A DNA stretch of 64,000 bases, taken from contig NZ_JAMZFY010000002.1 of NCBI RefSeq assembly GCF_025457605.1, positions 682,001-746,000 of the forward strand, read 5' to 3'. Positions 17,233 through 25,284 of the stretch are shown in pieces. Source of the stretch: Haloarcula laminariae. GTDB taxonomy: Archaea > Halobacteriota > Halobacteria > Halobacteriales > Haloarculaceae. A program made the translations under genes and the position numbers. The notes under the pieces were generated by a model. That model was not told the origin of the DNA and searched no databases. It worked only from the letters and a program-made list of their open reading frames with translations. Position 1 is the first letter of the stretch. Each line of letters starts with the position of its first letter.

Positions 17233-18975
17233 GTGGTAATTCAGAGGGCAAAATTCTGGCTCATCCTCGGTAATATAGCTATTGCTGCAGCCGTTTTGCT
17301 GAGCCACTTGAATCCCGCTACATCTTACGAATATAATCTCTACACAGCGACACCAGTAATAGTCTGGGTACTGCTATTCTGTTCAGTGGTTATTGCTGTT
17401 AATGTATCATTATCCCGTCAGTATTCTCTTCATTGGGCATCAATGTCGACACTCTTGTTGGTTGGAATTGTCGTCTTGTTACTCCCGCTTCTCAGAGGAT
17501 ATTATATATATGGGGTGGGCGATTCGTTTACCCATCTTGGATGGTTGAAAGACTTAGAGACGAGTACTCTTGATCCCTCACAATTCAGGTACCCTATTCT
17601 ACATCTCCAATCTCTCGGTCTGAGTCTCGTGGGTGATTTCGCTCTCCGTCACGGTATCTATCTCGGGGCTGTTAGCTACACGTTAGTCTTGGTCGCAATA
17701 TGTCCGCTGTTCGCACGAGCCATAACCGGGCGTCATCGGCCTACTATGATTGTCGCGATTGCCGCGACAAGCTTCTTCCCCATAATTAATATTCTTGTAG
17801 CCAACGTAAGTGCCCAACCCGCCTCACAGTCCGCTATATATTTCGTTTTGCCGGCTTACCTTTTATACAAGACCATCTACGAACCATCGTACCGGAATTA
17901 CGCACTGGTCATCTGTAGCAGCTTTGTACTCACACTGCTACATCCACATCGTGGAGCGACATTATTATTATATGCGGTTGGTTTAGTTGTAAGCATCCAT
18001 TTTGTTAATATTAACAATTTATTAAGGCGCGGAAAAATGCGAATTATCTCTTCAATATTAGTTGTCGGTCTCGTACTCTGGCTATGGATTGAGGGACAAC
18101 TTGTTCGATCGCTAGGGATAATTCTAGTGGGACTCCTTTCTATTGATGTGGGTAGCACAAGTGCAGGTGCTGGCCTCGCTAGTACGGCCACTCAAGCAGG
18201 GATCAGCCCAATCTCTATCATCCTACGGGCGTTCGCTACACCGATTATCTTCGCACTTGCCTCGATAGCGTTCATTTTCTATGTGCTCAGTGATTTATCA
18301 AGCGAGATATCGAAGCGCTCACTTGGGCTGCTCGGTGGAATGGCAGCACTGTTTGCGTTTCTAGTGTTTGCAGTTGTGGCAGGGGTATTCCTGTCGTTCC
18401 GCAATCTGACACCACTACTAGTTCTCGGGGTTATCACCGGTGGCATTGGCCTATTCCAACTGAGTGAAAGTCGATATCTATCGGGGCGTGTGATTAAGAA
18501 TGCCATCGTTGCAACTGTCTTGATACTCGCCCTGACACTCTCCGGAGCAACTATCCACGATTCAAGTTACATCACCCAGCGAAGCTCGCACGTCACTCAA
18601 GCCCAAATGGAAGGTTACAGTACTTCTTTCGAGTACTGGGACGAGGAGAGTCACTTCGCTGCGATACGTGCACAACCTCAACGATACAAACATGCACTAT
18701 ATGGGGTTGAAGAGACACGTGAGTTGAATTATTCCGGCATGCCGTATCGACTACCACGGTACTCGTTTGTCCCTTCTCACATGGCGAACCATAGCCTCAA
18801 CAGTGCCTACCCGCGTGGACAAAAGATCGTTGTGACACAGATGGACAGACAGTATTACCGTAAAACGCTCGATGGGTTTAGATACAATGCGTCCGATTTC
18901 GCTTACCTTAATTCGACCAACCACGTCGGTAGGACGTATTCGAACGGTGAGTTCGTCGTTTATACTGTAATGTAA
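17233..18975 (+). CDS. Polytopic membrane protein, possibly GT-C fold
   Basis: A 580-residue membrane protein with about 12 hydrophobic segments. The start is GTG 17233, preceded by a TATA box at leaderless distance; the next ATG is about 70 codons in and would remove two helices. The first outward loop contains GVGDSFTHLGWLKDLE, reminiscent of the acidic first-loop motif of GT-C glycosyltransferases, followed by FRYPILHLQSL. The last 130 residues are hydrophilic and probably outside. There are no close marks of O-antigen ligase or polymerase. In this locus it could be a lipid-linked-sugar glycosyltransferase or a repeat-unit polymerase. The lower GC matches its neighbours. Confidence 0.75.
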   Translation: MVIQRAKFWLILGNIAIAAAVLLSHLNPATSYEYNLYTATPVIVWVLLFCSVVIAVNVSLSRQYSLHWASMSTLLLVGIVVLLLPLLRGYYIYGVGDSFTHLGWLKDLETSTLDPSQFRYPILHLQSLGLSLVGDFALRHGIYLGAVSYTLVLVAICPLFARAITGRHRPTMIVAIAATSFFPIINILVANVSAQPASQSAIYFVLPAYLLYKTIYEPSYRNYALVICSSFVLTLLHPHRGATLLLYAVGLVVSIHFVNINNLLRRGKMRIISSILVVGLVLWLWIEGQLVRSLGIILVGLLSIDVGSTSAGAGLASTATQAGISPISIILRAFATPIIFALASIAFIFYVLSDLSSEISKRSLGLLGGMAALFAFLVFAVVAGVFLSFRNLTPLLVLGVITGGIGLFQLSESRYLSGRVIKNAIVATVLILALTLSGATIHDSSYITQRSSHVTQAQMEGYSTSFEYWDEESHFAAIRAQPQRYKHALYGVEETRELNYSGMPYRLPRYSFVPSHMANHSLNSAYPRGQKIVVTQMDRQYYRKTLDGFRYNASDFAYLNSTNHVGRTYSNGEFVVYTVM

Positions 18976-19308
18976 ATTCAGTACTTCACAAAGCGGTTAG
19001 CTGACAATGACATTAGACTCTCCAACTGGCCGGCCGGCAGGACACGTGTCGGCCGTATCGTAAGCGAGGAACACGAACCTAACCAGTTGACTATCGAGTG
19101 GCAGGCGGTCATCGATCATCTCCGGCCACTGACTCCGGTTCGTTCAGTTGTCATCTCCACGGATGGCCCCTATGAGGCGTTGGATCGGACTGTATCGCGC
19201 TCAAACACCCATACGCCGACGGCACCGACCGGACACGACATGCTACGAGAGAGCGGGAACTGTTGCGTCATCTCGGGTGATGTGATAATATCAGATTATC
19301 TCGTTTGA
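18976..19308 (+). other. Open reading frame remnant of unknown family
   Basis: Directly after the TAA at 18973-18975, the same frame stays open for 110 codons to TGA at 19306-19308, passing WPAGRTRVGRIVSEEHEPN and TIEWQAVIDHLRPLTPV. There is no ATG or GTG start with a promoter; the earliest plausible start is TTG 19087. Amino-acid composition is haloarchaeal-like in the first two thirds. I read it as the tail of a degraded gene; no family is recognised. Confidence 0.3.
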
Positions 19309-19353
19309 ACAACTGTCTATACTGTAGGAAGCCGCATCGGGTTCATTCGAGTG

Positions 19354-19479
19354 ATGACAAATAACAAATTCCACACTTATACTGTTCCAACGGAAAACTG
19401 TAATGGCAAGATAGTTGCTATCAATACAAGCTCAGGCAATCTCGTTCCAATCAAGTTCGTGACCGTGTACCAGAACTAG
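19354..19479 (+). pseudogene. Fragment carrying the shared N-terminal tag of the surface module
   Basis: A 41-codon frame from ATG 19354 to TAG 19477 reads ENCNGKIVAINTSSGNLVPIKF. It aligns with the N-terminal tag of the proteins at 19969 (ENGTIVAYDSGENKVPIRF) and 23772 (ENGKIVGYDSDGNKVPVSF). After the stop, another frame continues as VPELVDSDGDDTVNGSTALY to TGA at about 19590, consistent with a frameshifted remainder. I interpret it as a decayed third copy; it is too short to claim function. Confidence 0.45.
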
Positions 19480-19668
19480 TTGACAGCGACGGTGATGACA
19501 CAGTCAATGGTTCGACAGCTCTGTACGATCTGTTGACTGACACTGTTAACAATGGAACAATCTCCGCGACTCACTTGGGCCAGTACTGAGGGAATCGTGC
19601 TTGAGAACACATCAAATTAAGATAATTATGTATGAAGGGTTATTACAAATCGGAAAATAGAGTGGCTA

Positions 19669-19972
19669 TGGACAGTTGCTCCCGGTTCTCGCGACGCAAG
19701 TTTTTGTCCGCAGTAGGGTCAGCTGTTCCACTTGCAGCGTGTCCCCATCCAAGGAGATCGGGCTGTGGATCCAGAACAAAAACAGTCACCACACCAAGTA
19801 CACTCGAAATTCCAGCAAATAGTATATGGCTGTCTCTTCAATATCTACGGACACAACATCCGAGGTAGGAGACATCAATTTAGCTCACACTTACAAATCC
19901 ATCATGTGGGAAACAAGTGGCCAACTCATTGTTGAAGATGGCGCCTCGCTCAACATAACTGATACAGCATGA
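19669..19972 (+). pseudogene. Frameshifted Tat-signal small protein (broken copy of 23443-23775)
   Basis: Begins MDSCSRFSRRKFLSAVGSAV, with a twin-arginine SRRKF motif and hydrophobic core ending in AAC. The frame then breaks. The true C-terminus resumes in another frame as SIMWETSGQLIVEDGASLNI and stops at TGA 19970-19972. That tail matches RIVWEDTGQLVIEDGAGLEL at the end of the intact gene 23443-23775. In both copies the TGA overlaps the ATG of the next gene as ATGA, so the gene pair was duplicated as a unit. At least two frameshifts separate signal and tail. Confidence 0.6.
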
Positions 19973-20601
19973 GTGATATCGAACTTCGGAATGAAAACGG
20001 CACAATTGTTGCATACGATAGTGGCGAGAATAAAGTCCCAATCAGGTTCGACGAAGGGATCTTCGATTCGGTCAGTACAACAGAGCAGTATATCAACAAC
20101 AAGCAGCTCTACGTCCAAGACGGCCAGCCCAATGACCTGACAGATGCCGTCTGGTTGGATTCGGACGCCCAACCGTTCTCCTCTGTCAAAGTCCATCTCA
20201 CAAGCGACCAGAGCATTTCCGCTGATACCTCGTCAGCCACGGTCGAATTTAATGATGTCGTCGAGGACAACCGTGAGGAGTATGATGGGGCTGCGTATGA
20301 GTGGACTGCGGACGAGGCAGGGGAATCTGATATCAGCGGGCAAATTGGCATTGCTCAAAAGGCAGGGGGCGACCAGATAACCACATTTGTGTGGGTCAAC
20401 GGACAGGTCGAAAGACGTAACAATGGGCAAATTGCCGACCTGAGTACTGGCGACCCGACAACTGACCACGCGCTGCCGGACGGGACCTACGACCTCAGCG
20501 CTGGCGACACTGTCTATGTGACGTTCCGCAATGTCACCTCCCCCTGTACAATCGTGTCAGACACTGACCGCACGTATCTCAAAATTCAGCGGGTTGACTA
20601 A
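19969..20601 (+). CDS. Tagged beta-rich secreted-type protein of the surface module
   Basis: A 210-residue acidic protein. Residues 1-35 (MSDIELRNENGTIVAYDSG and following) are the tag shared with the protein at 23772. The rest (residues 45-210) is predicted beta-rich with repeated Thr/Asp/Val patterns (FSSVKVHLTSDQSISADTS, GDTVYVTFRNVTSP), compatible with a jelly-roll or C1q-like fold. No signal peptide of its own is seen, so export would depend on a partner or it may be a passenger of a larger assembly. The start overlaps the broken lipoprotein gene by ATGA. A BNR-type gene follows 6 nt later. Family unknown to me. Confidence 0.65.
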   Translation: MSDIELRNENGTIVAYDSGENKVPIRFDEGIFDSVSTTEQYINNKQLYVQDGQPNDLTDAVWLDSDAQPFSSVKVHLTSDQSISADTSSATVEFNDVVEDNREEYDGAAYEWTADEAGESDISGQIGIAQKAGGDQITTFVWVNGQVERRNNGQIADLSTGDPTTDHALPDGTYDLSAGDTVYVTFRNVTSPCTIVSDTDRTYLKIQRVD

Positions 20602-20607
20602 CCGGCG

Positions 20608-21849
20608 ATGATACCTGATAGAGATGCTTCTTGGACGTGGCATCAGGACCCCCGTGCGGTCCACATCGAGGGCAAGACGTATCTGGGCTACGTTGACCAG
20701 CGGGGAAACATCAAAGCATACAGTTACAACCACGATGCTGACGAGGCCCGCGAAGCTATCCTCCACGCCAACCTCATTCGCGACGACCACGTCGCCCCCA
20801 TACTCTACGAGCGCGACGACGGAAGATTCATTTGCCAGTACGCACGGAACGAGACAGGGCTATTGCAGCGTATTAGTGCCCGACCACACGATATCCGGAA
20901 CTGGCGGCCCGAGCAAACAATTGGCAATGGGGACTGGAACTATCCGAATCCAGTCTGCTACGACGGTGACATCCATCTGTTGGCTCGCGCCGGCATTGAA
21001 GGGTTGAGCGACTACGAGCAGTATAGATTCATCTCCTCCGATGGCGGCGAGACATGGTCGTCGCCGACGCAGGTGACGTTGTTCGACGACCGCGCATATC
21101 TCAAAGTCGCGTCATTCGACGACACGCGATACTATCTTGCACTCACATCAGCAACAGACACCCAGCCAAATCAGGCGTTCTGCATCTACTACGAGGACGG
21201 GGCGTACTACGAGCTGGACGGCACACAGGTCGGAACCTCGGGCCTACCACTGACCGAGTCCGACCTCTCCAGCCTGTACACGGTCGATGGCGATGCATTC
21301 GGTGGGCTTCGTATCTGGGACATCGTCACGCTGGCTGCCGATGACGTCCGGATACTGCTCGCAGATGTTGACGACACGAGCAACCACATCTACAAGGAGG
21401 CTCGCTGGGATGGCAGCTCGTGGGCCGTCGAGACCATCGTCGAATCGGGAGCGTCGCCGGTTGCAATCGCGTATTACTCCGGCGGCCTGTGTTATGCTGG
21501 CGGCGATACCGACACAGTCTACCTCTCCCAAAACGACGGCGGGACGCATGAAGTGTACACGGCGACGCGCGACGGGGGGTCGTGGCCGACGACTCAGGTC
21601 ACATCTTCGTCTGCTGATGACCAGTGGCGACCGATGCGAGTGCGAAACGGGCGCAGTGATATGCCCGCAGTCTGGTTATCTGTCCAAGATTTCCGGACCT
21701 TCACAAAATATCGACAGACAGTGACAAGCGAGTTAGCTGGGACAGAGCAGCCACCGACGCCAGTCCCGCCTCGAAAAAACCCTGCAAGGGATGTCTTCGG
21801 TCAGACTGCCAGCGGCGAGATAATCAGGTTGCGGTCAGTCCGTCGATAG
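20608..21849 (+). CDS. BNR_4-type beta-propeller protein
   Basis: A 413-residue protein of the BNR-repeat (sialidase-like propeller, BNR_4) type. It opens DASWTWHQDPRAVHIEGKTY and includes SYNHDADE, RFISSDGGETWSSPTQVTLF (an Asp-box: S-x-D-x-G-x-T-W) and AVWLSVQD near the end. Such domains bind or cleave polysaccharides; catalytic residues cannot be assigned from sequence alone. No signal peptide is visible. It starts 6 nt after the tagged gene, so the two are coupled. A broken second copy lies at 22144-23279. The C-terminus (TASGEIIRLRSVRR) may be shortened by a frameshift, since an open frame continues beyond it. Confidence 0.78.
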   Translation: MIPDRDASWTWHQDPRAVHIEGKTYLGYVDQRGNIKAYSYNHDADEAREAILHANLIRDDHVAPILYERDDGRFICQYARNETGLLQRISARPHDIRNWRPEQTIGNGDWNYPNPVCYDGDIHLLARAGIEGLSDYEQYRFISSDGGETWSSPTQVTLFDDRAYLKVASFDDTRYYLALTSATDTQPNQAFCIYYEDGAYYELDGTQVGTSGLPLTESDLSSLYTVDGDAFGGLRIWDIVTLAADDVRILLADVDDTSNHIYKEARWDGSSWAVETIVESGASPVAIAYYSGGLCYAGGDTDTVYLSQNDGGTHEVYTATRDGGSWPTTQVTSSSADDQWRPMRVRNGRSDMPAVWLSVQDFRTFTKYRQTVTSELAGTEQPPTPVPPRKNPARDVFGQTASGEIIRLRSVRR

Positions 21850-21860
21850 GTCCTGAATCC

Positions 21861-22043
21861 CAGAACACAACTGGGACCCCAATCCTTGTTAGCATCAATG
21901 CTCGCATCACCCCCGGCGGCGCGGATGAGTTGTTTGAAGCCGCTTTACTCACTTCTGGCCTGTCTGGTATATCTGGGAGCGATTTGTATAAATTCGGGAC
22001 CAAGTTTACCAGACCGACGACTCTGAACTTCGGGCAGTCTTAA
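21861..22043 (+). other. Open-frame remnant downstream of the BNR gene
   Basis: A coding-like frame, shifted by -1 relative to the BNR gene, runs through the BNR stop and continues as NTTGTPILVSINARITPGG and LTSGLSGISGSDLYKFGTKF to TAA 22041-22043. It has no start of its own. It may be the lost C-terminal domain of the BNR protein after a frameshift, or part of another decayed copy. The remaining intergenic stretch to 22143 shows nothing further. Confidence 0.35.
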
Positions 22044-22143
22044 CAGCCATTGTTCCGCCAAATAATCATTACACCCTATCATCTTCGTCTTCGAACTTTG
22101 AAATTCTCCGTTGGATGGAGCGCGAGTTCATCGGAGGGAGCTA

Positions 22144-23279
22144 ATGCTTCCGGCAGAGTTTGCGACTGTGACCCGAGACAGCGCGTGGACAATCCACCAG
22201 TGTCCGCGGGCGATACGGGTGGGCGACAAGACGTTTGTCGGCTCAATTAGTTCCAACGGCGTCATCCAAGTCACCTCGTACAACCACTCGGTGGACACGT
22301 TTCAACACACACAGTTAGCGACCATCTATATCCACGACCACAGTTCTCCGTCAATATACGCCCGCGACGACGACTGTCTCGTGGTATTCTGGACCACTCG
22401 ACGGGACAGCAAAGACCATATAATGTCCTGAAGGGTCAGCGATGCGGCGCTCGATATCTCCGCATTTGGAGATGTGAAGATGTTCACTTCCGACGCGGCA
22501 ATAGATTACCCACAGCCCCTATCGTGGAATGGCAATCTCCGCGTGTACTACCACTATGGCAGCGGCTCGACTGCGAGCTGGCGATATCGTGTTTCAACAG
22601 ACGAAGGCCAGACCTTCGGTGCTGAGCAGACTGCTATCAAGGACAGCGACGGGTAATGGGTCTATACCCATTACCATCGGGAGGGCGACAAGCTGCACTT
22701 CGCCCTTGGCGACCACCGCATGACCGAGACAGGCATCTACCACGGATACCTCCAGAACGGGGACTACTACCAATCGGATGGCACGCAAATCCAGAGCTCC
22801 ACTTCGGAGATTACGGACGTAGCGCCCCTCACACAGATATTTGACGGCGCTGCGAACAATCCTGCCAAACAGTACGTTTGGCGACGGATGCTGACGGCAA
22901 TCTTGTCGTCGCGTTTACCAAACACGTCGCAACGGGCACTGGCGGCGGTGATGGGGATTACCGTGTGCGGTGGGCGCGGTGGGACGGCTCGCAGTGGGTC
23001 GTTGGTAGCGAAATAACTGCTATGGGTGACTCCTTGCCCGAGAACCATTACTACGAGGGTGGGCTGTCACTCGACAGCGCCGACCCAACCAGTGTCTATG
23101 TGTCCGTGGAGCAGCCTAATCGCAATTACGAAATCCAAGAGTGGCAGACGAGTGGCAACGGGTCATCGTGGACGAAGCAGCGGGACGTGTCCGCGGCGGA
23201 TGCGACGTTTGCCAGCCCGACAAAACGTGGCCGGCCAATTAGTCCGAGGGGGCATCAGGGAGACTTGCCTATCCTCTGA
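22144..23279 (+). pseudogene. Broken second copy of the BNR_4-type gene
   Basis: From ATG 22144 the product starts LPAEFATVTRDSAWTIHQCP and aligns with the intact protein (DxxWTxHQxPRAI, KTFVG, SYNH). The frame is broken by TGA at 22429-22431 and TAA at 22654-22656. It then shifts near 22,870 into the frame reading ATDADGNLVVAFTKHVATG and ends at TGA 23277-23279. Between the stops the same frame is clearly coding-like (YRVSTDEGQTFGAEQTAI, another Asp-box). Divergence from the intact copy is high, so this is an old paralogue and not a recent duplication. Confidence 0.72.
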
Positions 23280-23442
23280 TGGTCGAGCTCTTACTACGGC
23301 TTTGAGAGTTATGAGACTCAATCACGGCGCGATGGCTGATGAGCCTGATTTGCCGGTGAAATATGCCTCAAAGTTGCTTCAAATTAGAGATGGGTATGAC
23401 CAAATACTTTTCAGCAGGTGAAGATCAATACTTGGTAAACAA

Positions 23443-23775
23443 ATGGTCCCATGGCTTTCTCGACGAGAGATGTTGGCTGCTGTCGTAGTGGGGTCGACCG
23501 TTGGACTTGCTGGTTGCAGTAAATCAGATAACATCACCACACCAACCGCGACAGACACGCTCACCCTCTCTGCGAACACTTCTACGACAGTTTCACCGAC
23601 CGATACACCTACGCAAACACCGACGGCCAAGAGAGTACAGTCAGACCGGCTCGTTGTCGAAGGCGGGGAGACCGTGGCCGAGGCGGCCGGAGTCTACGAC
23701 CGCATCGTGTGGGAAGACACTGGCCAGCTCGTCATCGAAGACGGCGCCGGTCTCGAACTCACGGAGGCAGAATGA
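23443..23775 (+). CDS. Small Tat/lipobox protein of the surface module
   Basis: A 110-residue secreted protein. The N-terminus WLSRREMLAAVVVGSTVGLAGC has a twin-arginine motif (SRREML), a hydrophobic core and a lipobox-like LAGC, so a lipid anchor on the outer face is likely. A Thr/Ser/Pro-rich spacer (residues 30-65) follows, then a short folded end with DRIVWEDTGQLVIEDGAGLE. The same end occurs in the broken copy at 19669-19972. Its TGA overlaps the ATG of the tagged beta-helix gene. It may tether or present the protein encoded next; that role is inferred from the repeated gene pairing only. Confidence 0.75.
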   Translation: MVPWLSRREMLAAVVVGSTVGLAGCSKSDNITTPTATDTLTLSANTSTTVSPTDTPTQTPTAKRVQSDRLVVEGGETVAEAAGVYDRIVWEDTGQLVIEDGAGLELTEAE

Positions 23776-25232
23776 CTGACATCGAACTACGGAACGAGAA
23801 CGGCAAGATCGTCGGCTACGATAGTGACGGAAACAAAGTCCCGGTCAGCTTCGAAGACGGGGTGTTTGATTCGCTCAGTGCAGAGCGCATATACCCCAAT
23901 CCGGCTGAGTCGTCCAAACATACGTCAACAGAGCGTCCTCAGATTTCCTCGGAGTCCCACACTTTCTACGTGGACCCTGACAGCGGCAGCGACTCAAATC
24001 CGGGGACTGATACCGAACCACTTCAGACTATCGGCGAGTTCCTAAATCGCCTTCCAGAGTTCACATACCACCAGTACAAGTGCCTACTCAAGCCCGGCAC
24101 CTACAACGAGGGTGGCACAATCATCGGGGCGCCGGTTAATATCATCGGGAGTGACCCGCACAACGACTCGTTCGTCATCAAGTCGACAACAGGTACACCA
24201 TCGGACGTGGTAATCGAAAATTCGTTGGCCCTTGGAACCATCACCAATGAAATGGATGACGCGTTTATAAGCAACATCACGTTCGCAGACTCTTTCCAAC
24301 TGCTCTCTGGCAATATAAAGTTGGGGAACGTTACATTCACTGGAGCTGAAAACTCTCTCAACGGTATCGCTGCCCCGATCCACCACACGGGTTCAATCAC
24401 ATTCCAGGACTGCAATTTCCAAACGGGGCTCACTCATGCAGCCCAACTTCGTCAGGGGGCCCAAGCCTACTTCTCAAACTGTGATGGAAGGGTAAGCGGG
24501 TATGTCGCTGTTGCCCGCCACAATGGTCAGGTTTCTGAGGACTCGCAAAACAATGTTATTGGGAAGATTGGTTTCGCTTACCAAGGCCGCGGTGGGCGCT
24601 ATATCAACTATGATGGCGAGCCGTACAGCCGAGATGCCCGCGTCTATGATGACTGGGGGGACGGGCGTCTCAGTAATCGCCTTCGCCCCGCGACAGCGGG
24701 TTATCGTCCCGAGTGGACTAACGATCACGGTTCGCCAACAGCCCGAGAAGGAGGAGCGGTCCTCCCTACAGGCGACTCAAACTACCAATCAATTATCTCG
24801 CCGTACAAGAAATCGAAAATGACAACAGGAACGTGGACTGTTGAGTTTTCTTGTCAATCCACGCCGACGGCAGGCGAACTCTGGCTGGAGCTCATTCGAC
24901 AGGGCAACAATAACCGGTACTACGTTGATTTCGCTGGCGACGGTAATCTTGCGTTGGCAAAGGTTGAGGGAGGAGTGGCCTCTGCTCCTATTACAAGTTC
25001 GTGGACGCCTGACACCGCAACGCGAGAGGTCAAATTTGTGCGGACGCAGGATGTGGATGGCAATGGGAACACTGGTCTCGAACTCATCGTTGACGGAAAC
25101 TCGCAAGGGACTGAGACAGAGACGTTCCTTCCTGATCCGAACTACATCCGTCTAACGAATCTGCTTGATGCAGAAGTTCACATTGAGTCAGTCCACGAAC
25201 GCCCTGAGATGGGTTCGCAAAACCTCTTGTGA
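23772..25232 (+). CDS. Tagged right-handed beta-helix protein
   Basis: A 486-residue protein whose residues 1-35 (MTDIELRNENGKIVGYDSD) are the tag seen at 19969. From residue about 60 it shows TFYVDPDSGSDSNPGTD and PLQTIGEFLNRLP, the start of a DUF1565-like pectin-lyase-type beta-helix that runs to about residue 280 (SGNIKLGNVTF, GSITFQDCNF). The last 170 residues resemble a concanavalin-like carbohydrate-binding sandwich (TGTWTVEFSCQSTPTAGELW, NGNTGLELIVDG). Tail-spike-like architecture suggests polysaccharide binding or cleavage. The start at 23772 is set by the ATGA overlap; an in-frame upstream start would add an arginine-rich run. Confidence 0.78.
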   Translation: MTDIELRNENGKIVGYDSDGNKVPVSFEDGVFDSLSAERIYPNPAESSKHTSTERPQISSESHTFYVDPDSGSDSNPGTDTEPLQTIGEFLNRLPEFTYHQYKCLLKPGTYNEGGTIIGAPVNIIGSDPHNDSFVIKSTTGTPSDVVIENSLALGTITNEMDDAFISNITFADSFQLLSGNIKLGNVTFTGAENSLNGIAAPIHHTGSITFQDCNFQTGLTHAAQLRQGAQAYFSNCDGRVSGYVAVARHNGQVSEDSQNNVIGKIGFAYQGRGGRYINYDGEPYSRDARVYDDWGDGRLSNRLRPATAGYRPEWTNDHGSPTAREGGAVLPTGDSNYQSIISPYKKSKMTTGTWTVEFSCQSTPTAGELWLELIRQGNNNRYYVDFAGDGNLALAKVEGGVASAPITSSWTPDTATREVKFVRTQDVDGNGNTGLELIVDGNSQGTETETFLPDPNYIRLTNLLDAEVHIESVHERPEMGSQNLL

Positions 25233-25284
25233 AAATAACTCTTCTTGGGATTTTTTCGGCATGATGGCCTCTTTCCCTGGGAAC

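Noticed and set aside
18976-25232. Prophage
   Set aside because: Tail-spike-like proteins are present but there is no terminase, portal, capsid, integrase or attachment repeat. The region is better read as decayed surface-protein genes.
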